Positions 44,713-53,930 of a stretch of DNA of 64,000 nucleotides are shown here, piece by piece. The stretch's first letter is position 1, and the number at the start of each line of letters is the position of its first letter. The DNA comes from Aliidiomarina sp. B3213 (GTDB lineage Bacteria; Pseudomonadota; Gammaproteobacteria; Enterobacterales; Alteromonadaceae). Made by a program: the position numbers and the translations under genes. Location: NCBI RefSeq assembly GCF_003290085.1, contig NZ_QMKJ01000002.1:744001-808000 (forward strand), read 5' to 3'. The notes under the pieces are model-generated. The model searched no databases. It was not told the DNA's origin and saw nothing but the letters and a program-made list of their open reading frames with translations.

Positions 44713-44754
44713 AAAAACGCCGCATGACTCTCAGGTTATGCGGCGTTTTTGTTT
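44713..44754 (+). terminator. Rho-independent terminator after the amidohydrolase gene
   Basis: Perfect 12-bp stem AAAACGCCGCAT/ATGCGGCGTTTT (44714-44725 with 44738-44749) with a T run; A-rich on the other side, so it may also stop the minus-strand yihI operon. Confidence 0.93.
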
Positions 44755-44784
44755 TCTAAAGCTAGTTTATCTAGCGAAGAATAC

Positions 44785-45237
44785 TTATTGTTTCGACTGA
44801 ATAAAGGCAATCACTTCAGTAACGTCAGCTTGAATAGTGGTTTCCATTTCCACTTCTAGGGCTTCACGTTCCCGGTCTAGTTTACGAATTTCTTTCTTAG
44901 GGTATTCCTTTCTAGCACCGTGCGTAGGCATGTGCTTAATTTTTTCATACATCTCATGAATTGCAGGAAAACGAGTGTCGAAATTCGTTGAACCGGCTTC
45001 TGGTAAGTTATCAAGCAATACCGAAATACGAATACTTCCTTCCGACAAATCACATTGTCCTTGTTGCATGGCTTTTGCGATCGTCAGAATACTTTCATGA
45101 ATATACGCAACACGCTTGTTCTCGCCGGCTTGGTTTTCCTTGCGCTGCTTACTTAACTGCGACAGCAACATACCCGCATATACACTTAACGCTAAAATGA
45201 TAGCTACGCCTAGCGCACCGAGAATCCACCAAATCAT
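44785..45237 (-). CDS. DUF2489 domain protein
   Basis: A 150-residue protein with one N-terminal membrane helix (WWILGALGVAIILALSVYAGM) and a helical cytosolic domain (CDLSEGSIRISVLLDNLPE, FDTRFPAIHEMYEKIKHMPTH). This is the DUF2489 family, regularly found next to yihI in gammaproteobacteria. It overlaps yihI by 4 bases and is cotranscribed. Function unknown. Confidence 0.88.
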   Translation of the reverse strand: MIWWILGALGVAIILALSVYAGMLLSQLSKQRKENQAGENKRVAYIHESILTIAKAMQQGQCDLSEGSIRISVLLDNLPEAGSTNFDTRFPAIHEMYEKIKHMPTHGARKEYPKKEIRKLDREREALEVEMETTIQADVTEVIAFIQSKQ

Positions 45238-45725
45238 GCATCGTCCTCGTCTAATTCGTTGTCTTCAATGCCAAGCAGCTCTACTAGCTCTTGATACCTT
45301 GTCATTTGCTCGTCTACAAACTGCTGGTCTTCAGCACTTAGCTGCTCACCTTCGTCTATTTGGTCAAGCAACTCTTGTAATACAGGGTCATTCTCAAGCG
45401 CTTCAAATTCGAATTCTAATGCTTCCTGCGGATTTGCAGGTGTTACATCTTCAACCTGTTCCGCAGTTTTACGCACAGGTTTCACAAGCTCGACAGGCCG
45501 CTTACTACCTTTTCGAGGATCCTCCTGAGCTTTAGAGTTCGTGCCGTGGCCTTTGCCCGCCTTGCTGTTTTCTTTTACATCCAAAGTGTGACGTTGGCCT
45601 GCAGGTTTGCCTTTTGTGCGCGCTGGCTCTTTACCGCGCTTGCCTTCTTCTCGTTGGCGTTCCATTTTGGGTTGCGAACGAGCGGCGAGTGGACCTGTTT
45701 TACGTGTCTTTTTTCTACGTGTCAT
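45234..45725 (-). CDS. yihI: Der GTPase-activating protein YihI
   Basis: A 163-residue protein. The basic N-terminal half (MTRRKKTRKTGPLAARSQ, many Lys/Arg) and the acidic C-terminal half (LENDPVLQELLDQIDEGEQ) are the YihI plan. YihI stimulates the GTPase Der and so tunes 50S ribosome assembly. It overlaps the DUF2489 gene by 4 bases. A terminator (45833-45856) separates it from the candidate RNA upstream, so it should have its own promoter in the roughly 100-base gap. Confidence 0.92.
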   Translation of the reverse strand: MTRRKKTRKTGPLAARSQPKMERQREEGKRGKEPARTKGKPAGQRHTLDVKENSKAGKGHGTNSKAQEDPRKGSKRPVELVKPVRKTAEQVEDVTPANPQEALEFEFEALENDPVLQELLDQIDEGEQLSAEDQQFVDEQMTRYQELVELLGIEDNELDEDDA

Positions 45726-45832
45726 GTATCTAAACCTGAATCATCAAACTAGGATTCCATACGAGAGTAGTCCGCGTATGTCTATTTAGATCATATCTTA
45801 TTTCGGGCGAGCTGTAGAGGAATTGCAGATAT

Positions 45833-45856
45833 AAAAAAGGCGATGAAATCATCGCC
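45833..45856 (-). terminator. Rho-independent terminator of the candidate RNA
   Basis: Stem GGCGATGA/TCATCGCC (45839-45846 with 45849-45856) followed on the minus strand by six T (45838-45833). No gene ends here: yihI starts 108 bases further on. So it must end a transcript that begins in the gap to the right. Confidence 0.85.
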
Positions 45857-46260
45857 CCTGGAATTTGTGCAATCAAAACGATTGAACAGGTTGTCGCTTA
45901 TAGCTTTTTATAATTATTATTCTTGGCTCCCACGCTTAGCGCTTTATAATCTCTCGCCTCTTTTTCTCAGCTGTCTAGCAGCTCCTTATTCTCGGCGGAG
46001 ATTTGGAGTCGTCTTTCTTATTGTTATTATTTAAATGCCTCCTGGCATTATTATTCTTCCCGTATTTTTTGCTCTCACCATGTTGGTTGTTGTTTAACCT
46101 AAATTTTAGGGGGCTTACCGCACAACACCAAGTTGGTTTATTACAGCGCGTCTTCAACGTCATTTATTATTTTCATTTTTTTTAACGTTGTTGACGATTC
46201 GTTGCCCACTTAGAAAACACACTTCAACCCTGTCCATAAGGCTCTGTACCGAGCAACTTC
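45833..46260 (-). ncRNA. Candidate structured non-coding RNA between yihI and the DUF885 peptidase gene
   Basis: The 731-base gap 45726-46456 holds no credible gene, yet the minus strand carries a promoter (46268-46295) and a terminator (45833-45856) about 430 bases apart. Structures between them: a stem closing the 5' domain (GTTGCTC with GGGCAAC, 46251-46257 and 46201-46207); a long hairpin at 46077-46137 with 14 pairs broken by a 2x2 internal loop and a bulge; a 6-bp hairpin AATGCC/GGCATT with loop AGGA (46034-46049), a typical CsrA-site shape; A- and AATAAT-rich linkers; then the terminator. In E. coli the sRNA gene csrC lies between engB and yihI. Only two AGGA motifs are seen, so it may not be a Csr decoy. 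It is not tmRNA, 6S or RNase P RNA. Confidence 0.5.
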
Positions 46261-46267
46261 GGGACTT

Positions 46268-46295
46268 AGATTACCAATCTGATCGAAGAGTGCAA
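46268..46295 (-). promoter_or_regulatory. Promoter of the candidate RNA
   Basis: On the minus strand a -35 TTGCAC (46290-46295) and an extended -10 TGG-TAATCT (-10 hexamer 46268-46273) are 16 bases apart. Upstream of the -35 lies an A/T-run stretch (GATTTTTTGTTAAAAAACG) like an UP element, and after the -10 a GC-rich AAGTCCC discriminator. This combination is usual for strong stable-RNA promoters. Start would be near 46260. Confidence 0.5.
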
Positions 46296-46456
46296 GCGTT
46301 TTTTAACAAAAAATCGATTTTTTATGACAACTACATGAATATTTAGAGTCTATTGGCTATAACATTTATTATAAATCCTGCCTAAACCCTCTACATTAGT
46401 CAATCTCAGCAATTCACTTTACAATGAAGTTACGACAATAATAAAAGGAACCCACT

Positions 46457-48232
46457 ATGAGAGCCTCCACCTATGCGCTCGCGTTAGCAGGTACACTCCT
46501 GTTAAGCGCATGTACAACTACACAGCAAGCTGCGCAGCCGGAAAACGCAAACACCGCGTTTACTGAGCTAGCGAATGAAGCTTGGGAATATAATCGTATG
46601 CAGTATCCTGGTTATGCAGCGCGCAACGGCAGCCCAGAGCAAGCCGGACAGCTAATGGATATGTCACCTGAAGCATTAGAGGCTCGCTACCAAGCACGTA
46701 TAGCGTTCTACCAACAGCTTGAAGCTATTGACGAGAATCAGCTTAGTGCGGAAAACCAAATTAACCGTGACATGATTATGTACGCACTCAAAAATCAGAT
46801 TTCTGAGTACGAATACAACATGCACTACACCCCTCTGACCAACGAGTCTGGCCCTCATAATCGTTTAAGCTATGTTGCGAGCGGCGTGAATATTCGCAAT
46901 ATGGAAGACGCAGAAAATTATTTGTCGCGATTACGACAAATACCTACTGCATTCGACCAATACATTGCCGACATGCGAGCGGGTATGGCTGCCGGTATTA
47001 CTCAACCCGCAGTAGTACTTTATGGCATGCCAGACAGTATCCGTGCCTATGTGAAAAACGACCCTACAGAAAGCACTTTCTACCGGCCCATTGAGCGTGC
47101 TGAATCACAATTATCGGCAGCTGACTTTCGCAATCTTTCGTTAGAAGCTCAGTCGGTGATTAGCATGGAAGTTAACCCAGCTTATTTGGGTTATCACGAC
47201 TTTATGGTGAACGAGTACATTCCAAATGCGCGCGAAGACATCGCAGCAACGAATTTACCAAACGGTGGAGAGTTTTACGCCAACCGTATTAAGCACTACA
47301 CCACTACTGACCTAACGGCAGAAGAAATCCACGAGATTGGTTTGCAGGAAGTCGCTAGAATTCGTGCGGAAATGGAAGACATTATTGCCGAATTAGAATT
47401 TGAAGGCTCATTCCAAGACTTTATCGACTACTTACGCAGCGATCCGCAGTTTTACGCCGAAACGGAGCTAGACCTGCTGAAAGAAGCGGCCTATATGTCA
47501 AAGCGAGCAGACGCTATGCTACCGCGTTTCTTCCGCTTCTTACCCAGAAAGCCTTACGGTGTAGAAGCTGTTCCCGCTGAAATCGCGCCAACCTATACAA
47601 CAGGACGATATTCAGGTTCATCAACAGACGCGGCACCCGGCTATTATTGGGTTAACACGTATGCCTTGGATCGCAGACCGCTTTATGTGTTGCCTTCGTT
47701 AACATTGCACGAAGCTGTTCCTGGTCACCATTTACAAATTGCGCTCGCGCAAGAGCTAGAGAATGTGCCCGACTACAGACGCTCAACTTATATTTCAGCT
47801 TTTGGTGAAGGTTGGGGTTTGTACGCAGAGTACTTAGGTGTAGAAGGCGGTTATTACCTCACACCTTATGAAGATTTCGGCCGCTTAAGCTATGAGATGT
47901 GGCGAGCAGTACGCTTGGTCGTAGACACTGGAATGCATGCCATGGGTTGGTCACGCGACCGCGCGGTACAGTTCCTCGCAAGCAACTCTGCGCTTTCCAT
48001 GCATAACGTAAATACAGAGATCGACCGTTACATTAGCTGGCCTGCTCAAGCGCTGTCTTACAAACTCGGAGAGCTAACCATTAAGCGTTTAAGAGCCGAA
48101 GCTGAAGAAGCGTTAGGTGACAAGTTCGATATTCGCGACTTTCACTACGAAGTGTTAAAAAACGGAAGTATTCCACTAGAAACACTGGAAGCTCAAATTC
48201 GTGAATACATTGAGCGCACGCTGAATAGCTAA
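46457..48232 (+). CDS. DUF885 family metallopeptidase lipoprotein
   Basis: A 591-residue exported protein with lipobox LLSAC (Cys19). The DUF885 signature LTLHEAVPGHHLQ (His418, Glu419, His424/425) is the putative zinc site, followed by SAFGEGWGLYAEYLG, where a Glu may be the third ligand, and by the C-terminal ALSYKLGELTIKRLR. The family is thought to contain peptidases related to M32-type folds. AAAAGGAA precedes the ATG. Between the RNA promoter and this gene about 160 bases of AT-rich DNA hold its own promoter region. A terminator follows the gene. Confidence 0.88.
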   Translation: MRASTYALALAGTLLLSACTTTQQAAQPENANTAFTELANEAWEYNRMQYPGYAARNGSPEQAGQLMDMSPEALEARYQARIAFYQQLEAIDENQLSAENQINRDMIMYALKNQISEYEYNMHYTPLTNESGPHNRLSYVASGVNIRNMEDAENYLSRLRQIPTAFDQYIADMRAGMAAGITQPAVVLYGMPDSIRAYVKNDPTESTFYRPIERAESQLSAADFRNLSLEAQSVISMEVNPAYLGYHDFMVNEYIPNAREDIAATNLPNGGEFYANRIKHYTTTDLTAEEIHEIGLQEVARIRAEMEDIIAELEFEGSFQDFIDYLRSDPQFYAETELDLLKEAAYMSKRADAMLPRFFRFLPRKPYGVEAVPAEIAPTYTTGRYSGSSTDAAPGYYWVNTYALDRRPLYVLPSLTLHEAVPGHHLQIALAQELENVPDYRRSTYISAFGEGWGLYAEYLGVEGGYYLTPYEDFGRLSYEMWRAVRLVVDTGMHAMGWSRDRAVQFLASNSALSMHNVNTEIDRYISWPAQALSYKLGELTIKRLRAEAEEALGDKFDIRDFHYEVLKNGSIPLETLEAQIREYIERTLNS

Positions 48233-48257
48233 GCTGGGTGAGCTAGCAATCAGGCAC

Positions 48258-48287
48258 AAAAAAGGTTCGCAAGTGCGAACCTTTTTT
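48258..48287. terminator. Bidirectional rho-independent terminator
   Basis: Stem GGTTCGC/GCGAACC (48264-48270 with 48275-48281), loop AAGT, with A run before and T run after. It lies between the convergent DUF885 and cytochrome c4 genes. Confidence 0.93.
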
Positions 48288-48331
48288 ATGAAGCTTTTTA
48301 AACTCTTTGCTGCTATGCAACCAAACAGAGC

Positions 48332-48982
48332 TTAATAAAGACCACGAATGTATTGAGAAAGTAATTCGATGTCTTCGTCTGTAAGCTTGCCAGCTACGCT
48401 ACGCATCATGCCGTTCGGGTCGTTTGCACGTTCACCGCTACGGAATTGCTCTAGTTGCAACTGAGTGTATTCTGGATGTTGACCACTTAACAATGGAAAA
48501 CCTGCTTGCCCTACACCTAAACCGCTTGGACCGTGGCACGCTGCACATGCTGTGATTCCGCGCTCTGCATCACCACCCATAAACAACGCCATACCCGGCT
48601 CAACCACTTCTTCAGGAGCCGCACCTACTTCGTTTTCTTGCGAAGCAAAATACGCTGCTAGGTCATACATGTCTTGCTCGCTCAAGTTTGCAACTTGACC
48701 AGCCATAATCATGTTCAAACGACCTTGCTCACCATTGGTTTCCGCACCAAGTTTGTAGTCCATAAGCTGTTTAACAATATAACGCTCATGTTGACCAGCA
48801 ATAATTGGGAAGCCGCCTGTCGGGCTATTTCCGTCAGGGCCATGACAAGCCGCACAAACTTGTGCTTTCTCTTGTCCAGCTTCTGGATTTCCAACCATTC
48901 CTTCTTCAGGTTTCGCGTCTCCAGCTGCTACTGCACTGCCCGCGAAAAGAAACATTCCACATAAAATTGCGAGTTTTTTCAT
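48332..48982 (-). CDS. Cytochrome c4, di-heme
   Basis: A 216-residue periplasmic electron carrier. From ATG 48982 it has AGAGAAGAGAG before the start and a clean signal peptide [20 protein letters not shown]; the longer frame from 49039 does not fit. Two CAACHG heme sites (residues about 45 and 145) and duplicated GFPIIAGQH / GFPLLSGQH segments show the internal repeat of c4. It passes electrons to terminal oxidases. Its place divergent from engB is conserved in gammaproteobacteria. Confidence 0.92.
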   Translation of the reverse strand: MKKLAILCGMFLFAGSAVAAGDAKPEEGMVGNPEAGQEKAQVCAACHGPDGNSPTGGFPIIAGQHERYIVKQLMDYKLGAETNGEQGRLNMIMAGQVANLSEQDMYDLAAYFASQENEVGAAPEEVVEPGMALFMGGDAERGITACAACHGPSGLGVGQAGFPLLSGQHPEYTQLQLEQFRSGERANDPNGMMRSVAGKLTDEDIELLSQYIRGLY

Positions 48983-49099
48983 GATCTCTCTTCTCTGCAT
49001 TTGAACGGGAATCCCCGACACATCAAATTGCTTTTCCATCTATCGGCGTTATTTTACACGAATCTACGCTATATGAAACGCCTGATTCAACACAAGGTG

Positions 49100-49128
49100 T
49101 TGGATGGGCATAAGATATCCGTCATAAT
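49100..49128 (+). promoter_or_regulatory. Putative engB promoter
   Basis: TTGGAT (49100-49105) and CATAAT (49123-49128) with a 17-base spacer, 43 bases before the engB start. The -10 is good, the -35 weak. Confidence 0.4.
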
Positions 49129-49171
49129 AGAGCCTCATTTCGCATTTTTTAATGCTCAAAAGGGCTACTGT

Positions 49172-49783
49172 ATGTCAGAAATAAATTTTCAAAACGCACG
49201 TTTTCTTACCAGTGCCCCAAATATAAAGTTCCTTCCAGACGACGAAGGTATGGAAATAGCGTTCGCCGGTCGCTCTAATGCTGGCAAGTCTAGTGCAATC
49301 AATGCGCTAACCAAGCAAAAGAACTTGGCTAGAACCAGTAAAACTCCGGGTCGAACTCAACAGATTAACGTTTTTTCGCTCGACGAAACTAACCGTCTAA
49401 TTGATTTACCAGGTTATGGCTTCGCCAAAGTGCCTATTGCCATGAAGGAAGCTTGGCAAAAGTCGTTGTCAGAATATCTACAAGCCCGTAAATGTCTAAA
49501 AGGCCTAGTTGTACTCATGGACATTCGCCATCCGCTTAAAGAAGTCGACCAAAACCTGATTTTCTGGGCCGTAGAAAGCAATATTCCAGTTCTTGCAGTA
49601 CTCACAAAAGCCGACAAGCTAAAAAGTGGGGCAAAAAAGCAAACCTTAATGAAAGTACAGGAAGCTCTACCCGCGTTCGGTGGTGACGTTTCGGTGATGT
49701 GTTTGTCTACCCTGAAAAAAACCGGGCTACAAGAGCTCGAAGACATTTTAATGGGCTGGTTCTCAGGCAATACTGATGCATGA
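49172..49783 (+). CDS. engB: Ribosome biogenesis GTPase EngB (YihA/YsxC)
   Basis: A 203-residue P-loop GTPase needed for 50S subunit assembly. G1 is GRSNAGKS, G2/switch [11 protein letters not shown]3 [11 protein letters not shown]4 [10 protein letters not shown]5 near [10 protein letters not shown], all in the usual order. ATG 49172 is preferred: the frame is open back to 49001, but the usual N-terminus [16 protein letters not shown] starts here and an AAGGG lies just upstream. It overlaps the DMT transporter gene by 8 bases. Confidence 0.93.
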   Translation: MSEINFQNARFLTSAPNIKFLPDDEGMEIAFAGRSNAGKSSAINALTKQKNLARTSKTPGRTQQINVFSLDETNRLIDLPGYGFAKVPIAMKEAWQKSLSEYLQARKCLKGLVVLMDIRHPLKEVDQNLIFWAVESNIPVLAVLTKADKLKSGAKKQTLMKVQEALPAFGGDVSVMCLSTLKKTGLQELEDILMGWFSGNTDA

Positions 49784-50669
49784 GCACTACCCGCTTACCA
49801 CTTGGCTAAAACTATTTTTCCTCGCATTAGTGTGGGGAAGTAGTTTCTTTCTGATAAAAAAAGGGCTCGTTACTTTTCCTCCACTAGAGGTTGCCGCTAT
49901 TCGCCTAGCCAGCGCGGCACTAGCGCTTGCGCCTTTTGCCATAGTGCGGTTAAAACGTGTTAAGAAAAAACAGTGGCCCGTTATTCTGTCGGTCGGTTTA
50001 ACAGGCTCTATGATCCCCGCGTTCTTATTTGCATTAGCGCAAACGAACGTAGACAGCGGCGTTACCGGCTCGCTCAATGCACTTACACCATTATTCGTGC
50101 TGATTATTGGCGCTGTAATTTTTCATCAGAAAATTACCGCAACAACTGGGATAGGCCTCGCTATCGGCTTTGTAGGCACACTCATACTGATTCTTATGAA
50201 CGCCACAGGCTCCTTCAATTTAAATGCTCATGCGCTTTTCGTGGTTATCGCAACCATTTGCTATGGCATTAACACCAACCTCATTAAAGAGTATTTACCC
50301 GACCAGAGCCCTCTCACTATTACCGGCGTAAGTTTACTCATGGTATTACCCATCGCCACGTTATATTTGTTGGGGCCTGCAGAAGTCGTGAGCCGCCTTG
50401 ACTCAGCGACTGCGTGGTGGTCTTTAGTCTCACTTATTGTACTAGGCGTGGTAGGTACTGCACTGGCGCTGATTTTGTTTAATCACTTGGTACAAATCGC
50501 AAGCACGGTATTCGCAAGTTCAGTTACCTATCTTATACCTGTGGTTGCGGTATTTTTGGGGCTACTCGACGGTGAAGTTATTGGTATATGGCAGGTAAGC
50601 GGCATGGCGTTAATACTTGGCGGCGTCTGGCTTGCCAATAAGAAGCCAAGAACACCGCCTCCGCAATAA
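49776..50669 (+). CDS. DMT family transporter (EamA domains)
   Basis: A 297-residue inner-membrane exporter with ten helices in two EamA repeats. [16 protein letters not shown] in helix 1 and [18 protein letters not shown] near the end are typical. Substrate unknown; relatives export amino acids or other metabolites. The start lies inside the engB end, so it is translationally coupled to it. It is inserted between engB and polA, which are close neighbours in E. coli. It ends 5 bases from polA. Confidence 0.88.
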   Translation: MHEHYPLTTWLKLFFLALVWGSSFFLIKKGLVTFPPLEVAAIRLASAALALAPFAIVRLKRVKKKQWPVILSVGLTGSMIPAFLFALAQTNVDSGVTGSLNALTPLFVLIIGAVIFHQKITATTGIGLAIGFVGTLILILMNATGSFNLNAHALFVVIATICYGINTNLIKEYLPDQSPLTITGVSLLMVLPIATLYLLGPAEVVSRLDSATAWWSLVSLIVLGVVGTALALILFNHLVQIASTVFASSVTYLIPVVAVFLGLLDGEVIGIWQVSGMALILGGVWLANKKPRTPPPQ

Positions 50670-50674
50670 ACGCG

Positions 50675-53464
50675 CTAGTGAGCTTCGTCCCAGTTTTCTC
50701 CAACACCAGCTTCAGCAATTAACGGAACGTCGAGTTTTACGGCGTTCTCCATAAGTTTGCTAAGCGAAGCAATATGCGTGTCTAGGCAGTCTTCGCGAAT
50801 TTCAAAGACCAATTCATCGTGAACCTGCATGGTCATATAAACTTCACCAGGGGCTGGTTCATTAAGTAACCACTCACTTACGTCGATCATTGCTTTTTTC
50901 ATGATATCTGCGGCAGAGCCCTGCATCGGCGCGTTAATCGCCGCGCGTTCTGCGGCTTTTCTACGTGGCACATTTTGAGCTTTAATGTCTGGCAAGTACA
51001 AGCGGCGGCCGAAAAGTGTTTCTACATATCCTTGTTCAGCTGCCTGCTTGCGTGTGCGCTCCATATAGTCCAACACGCCAGGGAAACGTTCAAAGTATAT
51101 GTCCATGTAGCTTTGTGCATCTTTTTGACCAATACCTAATTGTCTGGCTAAACCAAATGCAGACATACCGTAAATTAAGCCAAAATTTACGGCTTTTGCT
51201 CTGCGGCGCTGTTCGCTATCTACATTCTCTAGCGGTACGCCAAATACTTCAGCGGCAGTAGCGGCATGAATGTCGCGTCCTTTGGCAAAAGCTTCTAACA
51301 ATCCTTCAGACTGAGATAAGTGCGCCATAATCCGCAGCTCTATCTGGCTGTAGTCGATAGCCACTATTTTGTAACCTTCTGGCGCTACAAAGGCTTGGCG
51401 AACCCTACGGCCTTCTGCGTTGCGAATTGGAATATTCTGCAGATTCGGATCTGTAGACGATAAGCGCCCCGTCGCGGTTACCGCTTGATGATATGACGTA
51501 TGAATGCGACCCGTTTTACCATTCACCATGCGTGGTAATTTGTCGGTGTAAGTCGACTTCAACTTACTCATGCCACGGTGTTGTAGAATGAGATCCGGTA
51601 ACGGGTAGTCCAACGCAAGCTCTTGTAAAACCTCTTCGGCGGTTGAAGGCGCGCCCTTTGGCGTTTTCTTTTTCACCGGCAAACCGAGTTGGTCAAACAA
51701 AATTGCTTGTAATTGTTTTGTCGAGTTCAAATTGAAAGGTTCGCCCGCAATTTCGAACGCTTCCTTTTCAATATTCTTCAGCTTTTCTTCTATTTCTTTA
51801 CTTTGTTTTCCTAAACGTTCGGAATTAACTAAAACACCTCTGCGTTCCATCATGGCAAGAATTGGTAATATCTGCAGTTCCAATTCCGAAAGCACTCGCT
51901 TAAGCCCTTCATGCTCAGCTACGCGAGGCCACAACACTTCGTGCAAACGAAGGGTTACGTCTGCATCTTCTGCTGCATACGGTGCTGCAGTTTCAATGGG
52001 CACTTCGTCGAAACGTTTTTGTTTCGCACCTTTTCCTGCAACCTGCTCGTAACTAATCGGCTTATGACCTAAATATTGAAGGCTCAGCGTGTCCATGTCA
52101 TGGCGTGAACTCACGCTATTCAACACATAAGAAGCGAGCATTGTGTCGTTTAAAATACCCCGAACGCGAATGTCGTAATTTCGCAGTACGTGTAAATCGT
52201 ATTTTAAATTCTGGGCAATTTTCTTTACCGCGGTGTCCTCAAAAATGGGCTTCAGCGCTTCTAACACTTTATCGCGTGGTAATTGCTGCGGACCGCTCAA
52301 GTCTTGGTGTGCAACTGGAATGTAGCATGCCTCACCCGGCGCGACAGCAAACGACAATCCAACTAACTCAGCCTCCATATAATTCAGGCTCGTTGTTTCG
52401 GTATCAAATGAGTAGTAATCAGCCTGCTTTAGCTTTTCAATCCATTTGTCTAATTCCGACTGCTCTGTCACCACTTCATACGCTTCACGATCTATTTTTA
52501 CGGCAGTAGACTCGCTATTTTCGCCCTCTTTTGCATCGGCTTGTAATTCCGGCGCTTGCTCACCGTCTTCCAACAATTCACCGAGCCATCTACGAAATGA
52601 ACAGCGGTTATATAGAGCAACAAGTTGTTCTTTGTCAGGTTCACTCACAGTAAGTTGTTCGGGCGCCAGCTCCATTTCAACGTCGAGCTTAATAGTGGCA
52701 AGGTCTTTTGAAAGTTTAAGTTGGTCTACATTGTCGCGAATTTTTTGCGGTAATGTTTTCGCGCCTCGGAAACTTAAACTAGTTACTTGATCAGGGTCGG
52801 CTAATAGGTTGTCGATGCTACCAACGCCTTGCAGAAGCTTCTGAGCTGTCTTTTCGCCAACTCCTGGCAAGCCTGGAATGTTGTCTACGCTGTCGCCCAT
52901 TAACGCCAAAAAGTCGATAATTTGGTCGGCATTCACTCCAAATTTTTCCGGTACTTTCTCTGGCGTTAAAATCGAGTTATTCATGGTGTTAATTAAGGTT
53001 ACTTTGTCCGTAACTAACTGCGCCATATCTTTGTCGCCAGTACTAATCAGCGTGTGGCGACCTTCTTGCTCAGCCTGCACGGCTAAAGTGCCAATCACAT
53101 CGTCAGCTTCTACGCCTTCGATCACCACTAATGGTAAACCCATTGCGGCGACAATTTGATGAAGCGGCTCAATTTGAACACGCAGATCGTCGGGCATCGG
53201 CGGACGGTGCGCTTTATATTCCTCATACATGTCGTTGCGGAAAGTCTTACCCTTCGCATCAAAAACAACGGCCATGTGGCTAGGCTGATACTGCTTAATA
53301 AGACTACGCAGCATGTTCACCACACCGTAGATAGCCCCAGTAGGTTCGCCTTCTTTATTCGTAAGATGAGGTGGCGCATGGTACGCGCGGAAAAGGTACG
53401 AAGAACCGTCGACAAGAATAAAGGGTTTTGCTGGAATTTCGCTCATAATGCTCGTGTTTTGCAT
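50675..53464 (-). CDS. polA: DNA polymerase I
   Basis: A 929-residue protein, normal for PolA. Domains: 5'-3' exonuclease (about 10-290, [40 protein letters not shown]), 3'-5' proofreading exonuclease (about 330-515; YSFDTETTS keeps the DxE metal ligands, so proofreading should work), and polymerase (about 520-929) with motif [15 protein letters not shown], motif [17 protein letters not shown] and motif [12 protein letters not shown]. The start could also be the Met at 53446; neither has a strong Shine-Dalgarno. A perfect DnaA box lies 114 bases upstream. It fills gaps after RNA primers and repairs DNA. Confidence 0.95.
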   Translation of the reverse strand: MQNTSIMSEIPAKPFILVDGSSYLFRAYHAPPHLTNKEGEPTGAIYGVVNMLRSLIKQYQPSHMAVVFDAKGKTFRNDMYEEYKAHRPPMPDDLRVQIEPLHQIVAAMGLPLVVIEGVEADDVIGTLAVQAEQEGRHTLISTGDKDMAQLVTDKVTLINTMNNSILTPEKVPEKFGVNADQIIDFLALMGDSVDNIPGLPGVGEKTAQKLLQGVGSIDNLLADPDQVTSLSFRGAKTLPQKIRDNVDQLKLSKDLATIKLDVEMELAPEQLTVSEPDKEQLVALYNRCSFRRWLGELLEDGEQAPELQADAKEGENSESTAVKIDREAYEVVTEQSELDKWIEKLKQADYYSFDTETTSLNYMEAELVGLSFAVAPGEACYIPVAHQDLSGPQQLPRDKVLEALKPIFEDTAVKKIAQNLKYDLHVLRNYDIRVRGILNDTMLASYVLNSVSSRHDMDTLSLQYLGHKPISYEQVAGKGAKQKRFDEVPIETAAPYAAEDADVTLRLHEVLWPRVAEHEGLKRVLSELELQILPILAMMERRGVLVNSERLGKQSKEIEEKLKNIEKEAFEIAGEPFNLNSTKQLQAILFDQLGLPVKKKTPKGAPSTAEEVLQELALDYPLPDLILQHRGMSKLKSTYTDKLPRMVNGKTGRIHTSYHQAVTATGRLSSTDPNLQNIPIRNAEGRRVRQAFVAPEGYKIVAIDYSQIELRIMAHLSQSEGLLEAFAKGRDIHAATAAEVFGVPLENVDSEQRRRAKAVNFGLIYGMSAFGLARQLGIGQKDAQSYMDIYFERFPGVLDYMERTRKQAAEQGYVETLFGRRLYLPDIKAQNVPRRKAAERAAINAPMQGSAADIMKKAMIDVSEWLLNEPAPGEVYMTMQVHDELVFEIREDCLDTHIASLSKLMENAVKLDVPLIAEAGVGENWDEAH

Positions 53465-53577
53465 AGCCGTTTAGTGTGAGATATAGAATGCCATAGACCG
53501 AGCCAATTCACTATCTGTACTGCTCTATATGTTTCATGGCAAAGGCTGATTTCTGAATAAAGTAACGAGGGAAAACC

Positions 53578-53586
53578 TGTGGATAA
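53578..53586 (-). promoter_or_regulatory. Consensus DnaA box upstream of polA
   Basis: TGTGGATAA on the plus strand is TTATCCACA on the minus strand, a perfect high-affinity DnaA box, 114 bases before the polA start and in the likely promoter region. DnaA stimulates polA expression in E. coli, so a regulatory role is plausible. Confidence 0.55.
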
Positions 53587-53871
53587 GTCTGTGTACGAAC
53601 GATCTCACCTGCCGTGTGCTAGATCTCCGCTAGCGACAGCATCATACTTCTAAGTGATTGAGAAACGGGGAAATTACTGAAATACCCTGACAACTTTCTA
53701 TTCTATTTTTTATTTTTCTTCGGCTGTGGAAACTCTACTTGCAGAGCTCTCTGTTTTGTCCTGGGCAGGACGTCAACCGGTCGTACAGATTATCACAATT
53801 CGAGTTCTCGTCTAGTCCTAATCTGATCTTTTTTAACAATTTTTTGATCTTTTTTTTGGGGTTTTAAGAAT

Positions 53872-53897
53872 GGGTTTTTCTGAGCCCAGAAAAACCC
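53872..53897 (-). other. Strong hairpin after the DUF945 gene
   Basis: Perfect 11-bp stem GGGTTTTTCTG/CAGAAAAACCC with a 4-base loop, 34 bases after the DUF945 stop on the minus strand. There is no T run right after it on the minus strand, so it is at best an atypical terminator. A second pairing GGGGTTTT/AAAACCCC nearby could compete. Confidence 0.5.
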
Positions 53898-53930
53898 CTT
53901 ACAGATCAGGTTATATAGATAATTACTAAC

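Larger units (their letters stand above)
53465..53930. other. 466-base gene-free region upstream of polA
   Basis: Holds the polA promoter region, one DnaA box, five GATC (Dam) sites, two similar T-rich tracts GATCTTTTTTAAC and GATCTTTTTTTTG near 53825-53860, and a strong hairpin (53872-53897). No open frame of interest, tRNA or recognisable Spot 42 RNA (which sits downstream of polA in E. coli) was seen. The mix is partly origin-like, but only one good DnaA box exists. Confidence 0.5.

Noticed and set aside
44713-44754. Repeat element after the amidohydrolase
   Set aside because: A perfect stem with T run is better explained as a terminator.
45975-46185. Short open frames in the yihI upstream gap (for example 46163-45975 minus and 46003-46185 plus)
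   Set aside because: No ribosome-binding sites, low-complexity products and overlap with RNA hairpins.
45833-46260. tmRNA, RNase P RNA, 6S RNA or a classic CsrB as identity of the candidate RNA
   Set aside because: No tag frame ending ALAA, no GAGGAAAGUCC-type P RNA core, no 6S open-bubble layout, and only two AGGA motifs where CsrB-type RNAs usually have many.
53465-53930. Chromosomal origin oriC
   Set aside because: Only one good DnaA box, spaced about 240 bases from the T-rich tracts, and neither mnmG/mioC nor dnaA/dnaN is adjacent.
53465-53930. Spot 42 (spf) RNA
   Set aside because: In E. coli spf lies downstream of polA; here the DMT gene abuts polA on that side, and no Spot 42-like sequence or terminator was found upstream.
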